8,865 nt of DNA, from positions 1 to 8,865 of the forward strand of contig JALONZ010000055.1 of the NCBI GenBank assembly GCA_025454675.1, in the 5' to 3' direction. Position numbers and translations under genes: made by a program. The DNA is from Anaerolineae bacterium. Lineage in GTDB: Bacteria; Chloroflexota; Anaerolineae; Aggregatilineales; Phototrophicaceae. This document shows, piece by piece, positions 1 through 6,013 of the stretch. The notes under the pieces were generated by a model. That model saw only the letters and a list, made by a program, of their open reading frames with translations, ran no database searches and had not been told where the DNA came from. How positions within the stretch are numbered: the stretch's first letter is position 1; each line of letters opens with the position of its first letter.

Positions 1-34
1 CGTAGCAACTTAAGAAAACAACCTCACCCCTAAA

Positions 35-59
35 TCCCCTCTCCCAAACGGAGAGGGGA
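35..59. repeat. Hairpin A of the C/T-rich repeat
   Basis: A perfect 10-bp stem, TCCCCTCTCC (35-44) pairing with GGAGAGGGGA (50-59), around a 5-nt loop. It is not followed by a T tract on either strand. It lies inside the terminal-repeat-bounded element. Confidence 0.75.
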
Positions 60-87
60 CTTAAACCCACCTATAAAACGGTTTTCT

Positions 88-112
88 CCCCCTCTCCAAT
101 TTGGAGAGGGGG
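88..112. repeat. Hairpin B of the C/T-rich repeat
   Basis: An 11-bp perfect stem, CCCCCTCTCCA (88-98) with TGGAGAGGGGG (102-112), and a 3-nt loop. The stem resembles hairpin A and the corresponding part of the copy at the right end of the window. Confidence 0.75.
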
Positions 113-160
113 CAGGGGGGTGAGGTCAAAAAGCAATTTTTTGTTAAGTTGCTACGCATG

Positions 161-180
161 GGACGGCATACATGCCGTCC
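161..180 (-). terminator. Hairpin just after the rsgA stop, possible 3'-end element without U-tract
   Basis: GGACGGCAT (161-169) and ATGCCGTCC (172-180) are perfect inverted repeats separated by 2 nt. In practice the loop will be larger. The hairpin begins 3 nt after the rsgA stop codon on the minus strand, which suits an mRNA 3' end. No T run follows on the minus strand, so it is not a canonical intrinsic terminator; it may instead stabilise mRNA or be a small dispersed palindrome. Confidence 0.45.
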
Positions 181-183
181 TGT

Positions 184-1152
184 TTAATACGCATAAACCG
201 CTTCAAGTTCCTCGCGCAATTTGAGATAACTTTTGTATCGCGCAAAACTGACTAAATTTTTCTTCAGCGCCCCGCGCACACCACAGCCCGGTTCATGTTC
301 GTGGGTGCAATTGCTGAATCGGCAGTTGCCAATATGGGGCGCAATATCTCTAAAATAACCGTCTAATTCATCGGGTTCAACATCCCACACATTTAAGTAA
401 CGCATTCCTGGTGTATCTGCTAGATAAGTTTTATCGCCATAAACCGTGGAATTCAGTTTAATTAGGGCGCTATCACGGGTGGTATGCACACCTTCTTGGT
501 GATAATTGCTGACATTGCGAACTTCGCGTCCCAAATCGGGTTGTATACAATTGAGCAGGCTGGTTTTCCCAACACCAGAGGGACCGGTGAATGCAGATAC
601 TTTGCCTTTGAGCATTGCCTGAACATCTTCAATCCCGCGTCCATCTCTGGCGCTGGTTTGCAACACGGTATATCCCATTTTCATATATGGGGCGAAGCGT
701 TTGGTGATAATAGACGGGTCTTCGAGGTCTACCTTATTGATGATGATGATGAGGTCGTCAATGCCTGCTTTTTCGCCAGCGACCAGCAGACGGTCTAACA
801 TGGGGAAGTTTGGGGTAGGTTGGGATGCCGCCAACACGATAAAAATGGCATCCGCATTGGCGATGATGATATGCTCACGTTCTGAATCACCCGCGCCTCG
901 ATTGCCTTGTGTGCGTGCGGAGCGCGATAAGGCATTACGCCGTTCAAAAACTTCTTCAATCAGCCCAACAATGCCCGATTCATCTTGTACGATGGGGCAA
1001 ATCCGAACTTTATCACCAATGGCGGCAATATCAGATGATTGGGCTTCTTCTTTCAAATGCCCACGTAATTGACAGCGATAAATTGTTCCATCGGTTACTT
1101 CTACCCAAAAAAATCCACTTTGTTCCTTGACGACTAACCCGTCTAATAGCAA
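184..1152 (-). CDS. rsgA: Small ribosomal subunit biogenesis GTPase RsgA
   Basis: Circularly permuted GTPase that acts in late 30S ribosomal subunit maturation. An N-terminal OB-fold region (about residues 1-75) precedes the G domain. Motifs run in permuted order: G4 NKVD (139-142), G5 TSA (166-168), P-loop GPSGVGKTS (190-198), switch TTRD (224-227) and G3 DTPG (246-249). A C-terminal zinc knuckle follows, with C277, C282, H284 and C290 in the family spacing C-x4-C-x-H-x5-C. At 322 aa it is of normal length. I chose the TTG at 1152-1150: the GAAAGGA at 1166-1160 is 7 nt upstream of it but only 1 nt from the alternative TTG at 1158, and no in-frame ATG lies close by. Its gene stands alone, with a candidate promoter at 1198-1226. 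Confidence 0.96.
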   Translation of the reverse strand: MLLDGLVVKEQSGFFWVEVTDGTIYRCQLRGHLKEEAQSSDIAAIGDKVRICPIVQDESGIVGLIEEVFERRNALSRSARTQGNRGAGDSEREHIIIANADAIFIVLAASQPTPNFPMLDRLLVAGEKAGIDDLIIIINKVDLEDPSIITKRFAPYMKMGYTVLQTSARDGRGIEDVQAMLKGKVSAFTGPSGVGKTSLLNCIQPDLGREVRNVSNYHQEGVHTTRDSALIKLNSTVYGDKTYLADTPGMRYLNVWDVEPDELDGYFRDIAPHIGNCRFSNCTHEHEPGCGVRGALKKNLVSFARYKSYLKLREELEAVYAY

Positions 1153-1159
1153 AGGCAAA

Positions 1160-1166
1160 TCCTTTC
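1160..1166 (-). promoter_or_regulatory. Ribosome binding site that decides the rsgA start
   Basis: Read on the minus strand this is GAAAGGA. It lies 7 nt before the TTG at 1152-1150 and only 1 nt before the TTG at 1158-1156, so the inner TTG is favoured. Confidence 0.6.
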
Positions 1167-1174
1167 TTTTATGA

Positions 1175-1191
1175 TAGGGAATATATCCCTA
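1175..1191. promoter_or_regulatory. Inverted repeat in the rsgA 5' region
   Basis: TAGGGA (1175-1180) and TCCCTA (1186-1191) are perfect inverted repeats separated by ATATA. The site falls between the candidate rsgA -10 and the start codon, near the expected transcription start, where an operator or a short leader hairpin could act. Function is inferred from position only. Confidence 0.35.
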
Positions 1192-1197
1192 AATTTG

Positions 1198-1226
1198 AAT
1201 GTAATCCAGATTTTATTTTAGCTCAA
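1198..1226 (-). promoter_or_regulatory. Candidate rsgA promoter
   Basis: On the minus strand TTGAGC (1226-1221) and TACATT (1203-1198) are separated by 17 nt. Each box matches 4 of 6 sigma-70-type consensus positions. It is the best pair seen in the gap between rsgA and the small membrane protein gene. The rest of that gap (1227-1313) shows nothing convincing. Confidence 0.35.
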
Positions 1227-1313
1227 ATTCTGATGTGGCGTACAAACAATTTTGGATGGCATGTAGGCTGTTTCTACAACCCGATATTGTGTCCACCACA
1301 GGGCATCGTGGTC

Positions 1314-1472
1314 TTAGCCCCACCATTGTTGGCTTAGAACACTGATTAATAGCCCAACAACGATAATTGCGATGACAATAAACCCTAAAAATCTGGCTAG
1401 GGTCTTAATTTGATTACGTTCTTCCGTACTAAGCGGACTTAGTACCGGTTTGGGTGTTTTTTCAGACATCAT
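1314..1472 (-). CDS. Small single-pass membrane protein (52 aa)
   Basis: This short frame begins with ATGATG and reads to TAA at 1316-1314. The product has a hydrophilic, charged N-terminus (about residues 1-28, rich in K, P, S, E and R), one strongly hydrophobic helix (about 29-47, reading FLGFIVIAIIVVGLLISVL) and a short SQQWWG tail. The positive charge before the helix predicts an N-in orientation with the tail outside. AGAAAGGA (1485-1478) stands 5 nt before the first ATG, and a perfect extended -10 lies upstream, which together support expression. I recognise no family. It is transcribed divergently from the TIR-like membrane protein gene, sharing a 162-bp intergenic region, so a partner role is possible but unproven. 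Confidence 0.8.
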   Translation of the reverse strand: MMSEKTPKPVLSPLSTEERNQIKTLARFLGFIVIAIIVVGLLISVLSQQWWG

Positions 1473-1498
1473 AAAAATCCTTTCTGATTGATGACCCC

Positions 1499-1507
1499 AT
1501 TATATCA
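1499..1507 (-). promoter_or_regulatory. Extended -10 promoter for the small membrane protein
   Basis: Read on the minus strand this is TGATATAAT: a perfect TATAAT preceded by the TGn extension. No good -35 box is seen 16-18 nt upstream, as is usual for extended -10 promoters. Transcription would start near 1492, giving a leader of about 20 nt that includes the ribosome binding site. Confidence 0.55.
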
Positions 1508-1576
1508 AACTTATTGCGCCCCGCTTAGAGTTTGCTAAAAGGTTGTGACAAAAATCATGCTTTTATGTCTAAATGT

Positions 1577-1605
1577 TTCAAAAACCGCTATCATAGAGAT
1601 ATAAA
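1577..1605 (+). promoter_or_regulatory. Candidate promoter for the TIR-like membrane protein
   Basis: TTCAAA (1577-1582) and TATAAA (1600-1605) are separated by 17 nt, matching 4/6 and 5/6 consensus positions. A start near 1612 would leave a short leader. The sequence is AT-rich, so chance matches are likely. Confidence 0.4.
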
Positions 1606-1634
1606 CGGAAATAAGTTTTATAGGATGTGAATTG

Positions 1635-2795
1635 ATGCGACCGCAAAATGTGTTTTTAAGTTCCCCAGACCCCCAAAGTGATACGCTTGCTGATTTTCGT
1701 GCGGCTTTGATGAAGCAGGGGATGAAAGTATTTACCAATGATGGCATTTCTCCCGATTCTGATTTGGCGCGGAATGAAATTGCCATTGCCGATTGTTTTG
1801 TAGTTGGCTTAGTCGAATCGGAATCGCAATCCGACCGCTTTCATAAAGAAATTAGCCATGCACTAGATGCTAAAAAGCAAATCATTGTGGTGCAATTAGA
1901 AGGTGATGATATTCCGCAACGCTTACAAAATTATGCCGTCATTGATATGCGGAAGAATTTTGATATGGGGTTGCAATTGGTGGCGATTGCCATTTCTGGG
2001 CGTGCCATGAACAATACTCCCATGCCGATGCCCAATACCCCAATGAGTGCGCCCGTAACATCACCGACAACATCATCCGTCCCGACGATGTTACCCAAAC
2101 AGGTGGATGCTCCCATCCCCCCACCCAGACCACTCACACCGCCATCGAGTAGCCCCATCTCACAAGAAGCCTCTAATCCTGCCATCGTGATTGCGGTTAT
2201 GTTTGCTATTGTACTGATTGGGTTCATCGTCCTCACCAATTTGCCAACTGGAAATCGGGGCAGTAATGCTTCATCGAATGTATCAGAACGCAATTTATCG
2301 GGGAATGTGGTCGAATTTTCGACTAATAGTGTGAGCATCCGACTACCCAATTCATGGCAAAATAGCACAGGGGTATTGACGAATAACCGCGATATTCAAC
2401 GTGCATTGGGCTTGTCTCAGTTGGATGCAGGTTCAATTCAGATGATGCTGACCAACCGCACGAGCGATGATGCGTTGTTCATCATGACATATCCGTTAAG
2501 TGGGGTATCGTTGAACTTGGCACAAATTCGGGACGCTGTGATGTCCAACACTGCCGATGTAGCAGGCATTACGGTCGAAAATTCGCGCTTACGTTCTTAT
2601 TCATTTGGTGATGCGGTGTATGTTGCACTGTCGCTTCAAGACGGCTCAACCATGATGGATGCCCATATTGTTGTGACCATGCGCCAAAATTATTTGTATA
2701 TGGTGCTGTTTGCGGGCGGAAATATCTCCGAAACACAATTTAATGCCACAATACAATCATTTGAAATTGTCAGCGATGCCGCCCCTGTGTGGTGA
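1635..2795 (+). CDS. Membrane-anchored TIR-like domain protein with a C-terminal exported domain
   Basis: The 386-aa product has four parts. Residues about 4-121 look like a TIR-like fold: NVFLSS strand, KVFTNDG, a hydrophobic strand CFVVGLV, then SDRFHKEISHALDAKKQIIVV and a late IDMR. E72 in HKEIS is where TIR enzymes carry the conserved glutamate. Residues 122-182 are a Pro/Ser/Thr-rich linker. Residues 183-201 are one transmembrane helix. Residues about 224-380 form a mixed alpha/beta domain (SIRLPNSW near the start, FNATIQSFEIV at the end) reminiscent of PsbP/DUF1795-like exported domains; that match is tentative. The likely topology is TIR inside, C-domain outside. I chose ATG 1635 because AGGA (1622-1625) lies 9 nt upstream; a TTG directly precedes it. 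Function is unknown: signalling, defence or scaffolding are all possible, and a DUF4062-like assignment of the N-terminus is an alternative. Confidence 0.85.
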   Translation: MRPQNVFLSSPDPQSDTLADFRAALMKQGMKVFTNDGISPDSDLARNEIAIADCFVVGLVESESQSDRFHKEISHALDAKKQIIVVQLEGDDIPQRLQNYAVIDMRKNFDMGLQLVAIAISGRAMNNTPMPMPNTPMSAPVTSPTTSSVPTMLPKQVDAPIPPPRPLTPPSSSPISQEASNPAIVIAVMFAIVLIGFIVLTNLPTGNRGSNASSNVSERNLSGNVVEFSTNSVSIRLPNSWQNSTGVLTNNRDIQRALGLSQLDAGSIQMMLTNRTSDDALFIMTYPLSGVSLNLAQIRDAVMSNTADVAGITVENSRLRSYSFGDAVYVALSLQDGSTMMDAHIVVTMRQNYLYMVLFAGGNISETQFNATIQSFEIVSDAAPVW

Positions 2796-2828
2796 TTGAT
2801 TTGTCGTGTCGGGTTATGATAATAACGG

Positions 2829-2929
2829 GTGGCTGACATACGCCCTCAAGGGCTAGTCAGCCATTACAACATGCCCAGTTTTAGGGGTGTAATGGCGGAC
2901 TAGCGGCTTCAGCCTCGTATGTCCGCCAC
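2829..2929. repeat. REP/REPIN-like doublet of two inverted hairpins
   Basis: Two similar hairpins sit in inverted orientation between convergent genes. The left has outer stem TGGCTGAC (2830-2837) with GTCAGCCA (2856-2863) and inner stem GCCCT with AGGGC (2842-2853). The right has outer stem TGGCGGAC (2893-2900) with GTCCGCCA (2921-2928) and inner stem GGCT with AGCC (2905-2914). Both share an asymmetric internal loop containing TA on one side and GTAT on the other. The 40- and 42-nt arms can also pair with each other. The outer stems differ by a compensatory T:A to G:C change, so the fold appears conserved. It could also serve as a bidirectional 3' end for the flanking genes. The remainder of the 2796-2965 gap shows nothing else. 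Confidence 0.7.
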
Positions 2930-2965
2930 AAAAATAGACTTAGTACCATTCCCCTATGCAAATTT

Positions 2966-4048
2966 CTATACATTAAACCGAATATGCACAATGTCGCCAT
3001 CGCGCACGATATAATCCTTGCCTTGCAAACTGAATTTGCCCGCTTGTTTAACCGCCGCTTCACTACCCGCATCCAATAAATCTTGGAAATACATTACCTC
3101 TGCGCGGATGAATCCCTTTTGCAAATCGCTGTGGATTGCGCCCGCCGCTTCGGGGGCAGTTGCGCCAATCGGCACACTCCATGCCCGACATTCATCATGC
3201 CCAACGGTGAAAAAGGATTGAATCGCCATCAGGTCATATGCCAATCGAATGACTTTTGACGCGCTCAATTCCGTAATGCCATATTCTTCCATAAACATGG
3301 TGCGGTCATCTGGATTCTCGAACTGTGATAATTCCGCCTCCAGTTTGCCCTGTAACCCGACCAATTTCACCCGTTTATGTGGATAATTCACCAGTGTGGC
3401 GGGGTCTTGGGCTTCATCACCCAAATTGAGGACGATTAACACAGGCTTTAGGGTCAAAAAACCATATCCACGCAATGATTTTTCTTGTTCATCCGTCAGT
3501 TCAAAATCACGCAAGGGTTTTTCGGCATCCAAGTGAACTTTCATGGCTTCAAATAAGGCTTGTTCTTCACCATATTGTGCCTCTAATTTTTTGCCCTTAA
3601 TGCGAATATCATCCGCAATTTTTTGCAGACGTTTTTCGACTGTCACCATATCATTGAGCAAAAATTCTTGTTCAATCATCTCAAGGTCGCGTTGGGGGTC
3701 AATGCTCACATACGGATGAGGCACAGTTTCGTCTTTGAATGCACGCACCACATGCACAAATCCATCTACTTGCGACAGTTCGTTGCGGACTTGCCCCTTC
3801 AATCCGCCTTCACTCATGCCTTTGTCCAACCCCGCAATATCGGCGAAGGTGATGGTGGCATAGGCAAATTTTTTGGGATTGAACATCTTAATCAGCGCAT
3901 CTAACCGCGCATCGGGGACATTCACTACGGCGGTATGCACTTCAAATTGACCACTACTCACGGCGGCAGTCTCTAAATTTTGCCCTGTGAGCGCGTTAAA
4001 AATGGTGGTTTTGCCACTATTGGGCAGACCAATAACACCTAATCGCAT
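2966..4048 (-). CDS. ychF: YchF/OLA1-family ribosome-associated ATPase
   Basis: An Obg-related P-loop NTPase which in characterised members prefers ATP, binds ribosomes and is linked to translation and redox stress. The P-loop is GLPNSGKT (7-14), the G3 motif DIAGL (70-74), and the nucleotide-base motif is NLGD (208-211) rather than the GTP-type NKxD. A charged helical segment (about 120-195) interrupts the G domain. The C-terminal TGS/DUF933 domain (about 275-359) carries AWSVPIGATAPEAAGAIHSD and ends in DGDIVHIRFNV. At 360 aa it is of usual length. The start is ATG 4048 with GAGGAT (4062-4057) 8 nt upstream. One oddity: the segment after DIAGL reads GMSEGGLKGQ, where most members carry a GEGLGNxF-type sequence. 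It has its own candidate promoter and converges on the TIR-like gene. Confidence 0.94.
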   Translation of the reverse strand: MRLGVIGLPNSGKTTIFNALTGQNLETAAVSSGQFEVHTAVVNVPDARLDALIKMFNPKKFAYATITFADIAGLDKGMSEGGLKGQVRNELSQVDGFVHVVRAFKDETVPHPYVSIDPQRDLEMIEQEFLLNDMVTVEKRLQKIADDIRIKGKKLEAQYGEEQALFEAMKVHLDAEKPLRDFELTDEQEKSLRGYGFLTLKPVLIVLNLGDEAQDPATLVNYPHKRVKLVGLQGKLEAELSQFENPDDRTMFMEEYGITELSASKVIRLAYDLMAIQSFFTVGHDECRAWSVPIGATAPEAAGAIHSDLQKGFIRAEVMYFQDLLDAGSEAAVKQAGKFSLQGKDYIVRDGDIVHIRFNV

Positions 4049-4088
4049 GTTGATTTATCCTCATCCAACTTTTTTCGATAATGGCACT

Positions 4089-4118
4089 ATGATAACGGAT
4101 TGTGATGATGATGTTCAA
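4089..4118 (-). promoter_or_regulatory. Candidate ychF promoter
   Basis: On the minus strand TTGAAC (4118-4113) and TATCAT (4094-4089) are separated by 18 nt, matching 4/6 and 5/6 consensus positions. Its place between the upstream hairpin (4127-4158) and the ychF start suggests that ychF is transcribed separately from the Rieske gene. Confidence 0.5.
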
Positions 4119-4126
4119 GACGCGAA

Positions 4127-4158
4127 GCCGATGGGCATCACCCCTGATGCCCATCGGC
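4127..4158 (-). terminator. Strong 14-bp hairpin after the Rieske gene
   Basis: GCCGATGGGCATCA (4127-4140) pairs perfectly with TGATGCCCATCGGC (4145-4158) around a CCCC loop. It begins 7 nt after the Rieske stop codon and precedes the ychF promoter, the expected place for a transcript end. The minus strand shows no T tract after the stem, so termination would be non-canonical; mRNA protection is an alternative. Confidence 0.6.
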
Positions 4159-4165
4159 GCGGGGA

Positions 4166-4534
4166 TTAGAGTTCGACATATACCTTGCCGTCTTCTTCGA
4201 TGACAGTATAGGTATCCAGTGATTGCGGTTTTTTGCCAAAACTGATGAGTGAGCGCGACCAATCGGGCAATTTAACGCCTGCCACACCGCGCACCCAATC
4301 TTTATTTTCGCCACTGCACATCTCAAACTCGGAATTGTGCCATGGACAGACGATGTTATCGCCATCTAATTTGCCACCTGCTAGGGGTAGTGGCATGTGT
4401 GAACACCGATTTTTAACAGCGCATACACCACTGCTCACCCGTGCGACCACGATGGATTGATTTTCGACTTTGACGGCTTTCAGTTCGCCCGCAGGAAATT
4501 CTTCTGATGCCCCGATTAATACACGTTTCGCCAT
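4166..4534 (-). CDS. Rieske [2Fe-2S] ferredoxin-type protein
   Basis: A small soluble Rieske protein, probably an electron carrier for an unidentified oxidoreductase. The cluster ligands are clear: C44-x-H46, then C63-x2-H66, separated by 16 residues, in the settings RCSHMPLPLAGG and CPWHNSEFEMCSGE. There is no signal peptide or membrane segment. At 122 aa it is slightly longer than typical ferredoxins of about 105 aa, the extra length lying near residues 91-106 before the final strand (GKVYVEL). Resemblance is to the NirD/dioxygenase-ferredoxin class. A strong GAGGTGAT site lies 8 nt before ATG 4534. It is downstream of the SRPBCC and GNAT genes on the same strand, 78 bp from the former, and may be co-transcribed with them. 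No oxygenase, nitrite reductase or ferredoxin reductase gene is in the window, so its partner is unknown. Confidence 0.93.
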   Translation of the reverse strand: MAKRVLIGASEEFPAGELKAVKVENQSIVVARVSSGVCAVKNRCSHMPLPLAGGKLDGDNIVCPWHNSEFEMCSGENKDWVRGVAGVKLPDWSRSLISFGKKPQSLDTYTVIEEDGKVYVEL

Positions 4535-4612
4535 AATGGTTTATCACCTCATGATTTTGATTTGAAATGAACACCCATATTGATGTTCATCCGCATTGTA
4601 ACGCAAATTGGC

Positions 4613-5062
4613 TCATTGGGGGGTGGGGCGCACACCACTTTCTAATTGATTTTTTAACGTATTCAACATTTTTTGGGTGCGGGCGGTCATCACACGGCGC
4701 ATGAAGGGCGCATATAACCCCGTCAAGAAGGGCATTCGGATATTGATGGATTCACTAACTAGGGTTGTTCCACCTTGCGGCGTAAATTCGATGCTCCCCA
4801 CTACCGAAAACCGCCCCAATACCCCTTTATATTCGACCAATTTATTTGGTTTATAATCGGTGATGTCGGCATTTAGGTCTAAACGCCAGCCCATCAAATA
4901 GGTGTTACGGCGTTGGGTGATGCTAATCCCCTGACGGATGCGGTCATCGGTCATATCCATGCCTTCAATATCGGTTTGCCATGCTTTTAGGTCGTTCACC
5001 GCATGACGGAACACATCACTGATAGACGCTTGAATGGTCACTTGTGCGCTGATTTTTGGCAT
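4613..5062 (-). CDS. SRPBCC (polyketide cyclase/START-like) family protein
   Basis: The 149-aa protein follows the SRPBCC helix-grip pattern. A first strand ISAQVTIQASISDVF leads into a helix (DVFRHAVNDLKAW), then a run of antiparallel strands including GWRLDLNADITDYKPNKLVEYKG and a GTTLVSESINIRM strand, and a long C-terminal helix (about 112-142, APFMRRVMTARTQKMLNTLKNQL) that would close the hydrophobic pocket. Such proteins bind lipids or other hydrophobic ligands; no ligand can be named here. The start at ATG 5062 has GAGGAG 10 nt upstream, overlapping the stop codon of the preceding acetyltransferase gene. That 14-nt gap and the shared TGAGGAG point to translational coupling with the GNAT gene. 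Confidence 0.85.
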   Translation of the reverse strand: MPKISAQVTIQASISDVFRHAVNDLKAWQTDIEGMDMTDDRIRQGISITQRRNTYLMGWRLDLNADITDYKPNKLVEYKGVLGRFSVVGSIEFTPQGGTTLVSESINIRMPFLTGLYAPFMRRVMTARTQKMLNTLKNQLESGVRPTPQ

Positions 5063-5076
5063 ATCTTAAAATCTCC

Positions 5077-5997
5077 TCATTCCAATGGCTTATTATAACT
5101 GTAAATGGAGTACAGTGGTTCAAATCCAATAACTTGATATAATCGGTTAGCCGAATCATTATCGAGTTCATAATTGATTTCAGCAAATTGCATTCCTGCG
5201 TTTTGCATACGGCGCATGGTTTTGTGCATCAATGCCCGTCCCAATCCCATTCGTTGAAAATCTCGATGTGTACCAACTGGCTCGAATAAGGCGATTTGAT
5301 TGACCTCATCTAACCAATAGATACAAAATGCCACAAAGCGCCCGTCAGGAGCAACCACCACCATTTCATGCTCGACATGATAACCCGGACTTTGCATCAC
5401 TTTTGCGTATGATTCAGGTGTCCATGATGAGCCAAATGCACCTGCATGAACATCGGCTAATTGACCTGCTTCATGTATCGTTTGGGCGGAACGGATGATA
5501 AAGCCTTCTGGTAATATTGCATTCGGTATAGGTTGATTAAGTAGGCGACGGGCATGAACCATAAATGGCTCTTTTGTAGGATGAAAGCCAAGTTTAAGCA
5601 ATAATTCAGCGCGAATAGTACCCGCAGGATAAACATCGGTTATTAATTCACGCCCTAATAACTGTTTTTCATAGCTGGCTTTTTCCTGTGCAAGATTTAT
5701 TGCCCATATCAACATATCTTCTTCAATTGCGCTCCCATGTAAATTGGGATGGATTTGTACATCAAATGCAGGATAACGAGGCATAATGATACTCCATGCC
5801 AATAAGTTACCTGTTTCATCTTCATACAGGTGAACTAAATCGGCTGGATTATAATGCCTTAATACATTGTAGATGCGGTGTGGAATATCCCCGACATGCA
5901 AATATCCAGTTGCCCCGCCATCCCCGTATGCCATTGCATTGAATGTTATCAATTTTTGAAGGTCGTCTGCACCTGCGTAAGGACGTGGTTTGAACAT
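5077..5997 (-). CDS. Tandem GNAT-family N-acetyltransferase
   Basis: A 306-aa protein built from two GNAT-like halves. The C-terminal half (about 165-303) is the active-looking one: strand IALFEPVGTH, then the acetyl-CoA motif QRMGLGRA (248-255) and the closing segment NDSANRLYQVIGFEPL. The N-terminal half (about 1-150) keeps an overall GNAT pattern, including the terminal ELLLKLGFHP, but I see no intact Q/R-x2-G-x-G/A motif, so it is probably degenerate. This tandem arrangement recalls mycothiol-synthase-like acetyltransferases, but the substrate is unknown. The start is ATG 5997, with AAGGG 6 nt upstream. It is the first gene of a coupled pair with the SRPBCC gene and is divergent from gatA. 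Confidence 0.87.
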   Translation of the reverse strand: MFKPRPYAGADDLQKLITFNAMAYGDGGATGYLHVGDIPHRIYNVLRHYNPADLVHLYEDETGNLLAWSIIMPRYPAFDVQIHPNLHGSAIEEDMLIWAINLAQEKASYEKQLLGRELITDVYPAGTIRAELLLKLGFHPTKEPFMVHARRLLNQPIPNAILPEGFIIRSAQTIHEAGQLADVHAGAFGSSWTPESYAKVMQSPGYHVEHEMVVVAPDGRFVAFCIYWLDEVNQIALFEPVGTHRDFQRMGLGRALMHKTMRRMQNAGMQFAEINYELDNDSANRLYQVIGFEPLYSIYSYNKPLE

Positions 5998-6013
5998 ATT
6001 TATCCCTTTGTTG

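Larger units (their letters stand above)
1..156. mobile_element. MITE-like repeat element with terminal inverted repeats (copy 1)
   Basis: The first 13 bases (CGTAGCAACTTAA) are the exact reverse complement of bases 144-156, so the block is bounded by terminal inverted repeats. Just inside the ends, CCTCACCCC (22-30) and GGGGTGAGG near 117-125 extend the symmetry imperfectly. Inside are two hairpins, at 35-59 and 88-112. No reading frame is present, so the element is non-autonomous. A related, inverted copy begins at about 8752. The left boundary may lie upstream of base 1, so no target-site duplication can be tested. Being mobile is inferred from structure only; a fixed intergenic repeat is the alternative. 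Confidence 0.65.

Noticed and set aside
1..125. CRISPR array suggested by repeated C/T- and G-rich units
   Set aside because: The units are inverted hairpin arms rather than direct repeats with regular unique spacers, and no cas gene is present.
1291..1313. Possible terminator after the small membrane protein gene
   Set aside because: Only a 5-bp ACCAC/GTGGT stem with an 8-nt loop is seen, and no T run follows on the minus strand.
1931..2368. Long minus-strand frame opposite the linker of the TIR-like protein
   Set aside because: The Gly/Val-rich product is what the reverse of the Pro/Ser/Thr-rich linker codons would give; it is a shadow.
1635..2795. Calling the TIR-like gene part of a known defence system such as Thoeris or a TIR-CBASS
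   Set aside because: No ThsA-like, cyclase, Argonaute or effector gene is nearby; flanking genes are housekeeping, and the domain order does not match those systems.
4233..4460. Open frame on the plus strand across the Rieske gene
   Set aside because: It is antisense to the cluster-binding region of a clear Rieske gene and resembles no protein.
4567..4590. 7-bp inverted repeat (ATGAACA/TGTTCAT) between the SRPBCC and Rieske genes
   Set aside because: The stem is short, AT-rich and has a 10-nt loop without a T tract, so it is too weak to call a terminator or attenuator.
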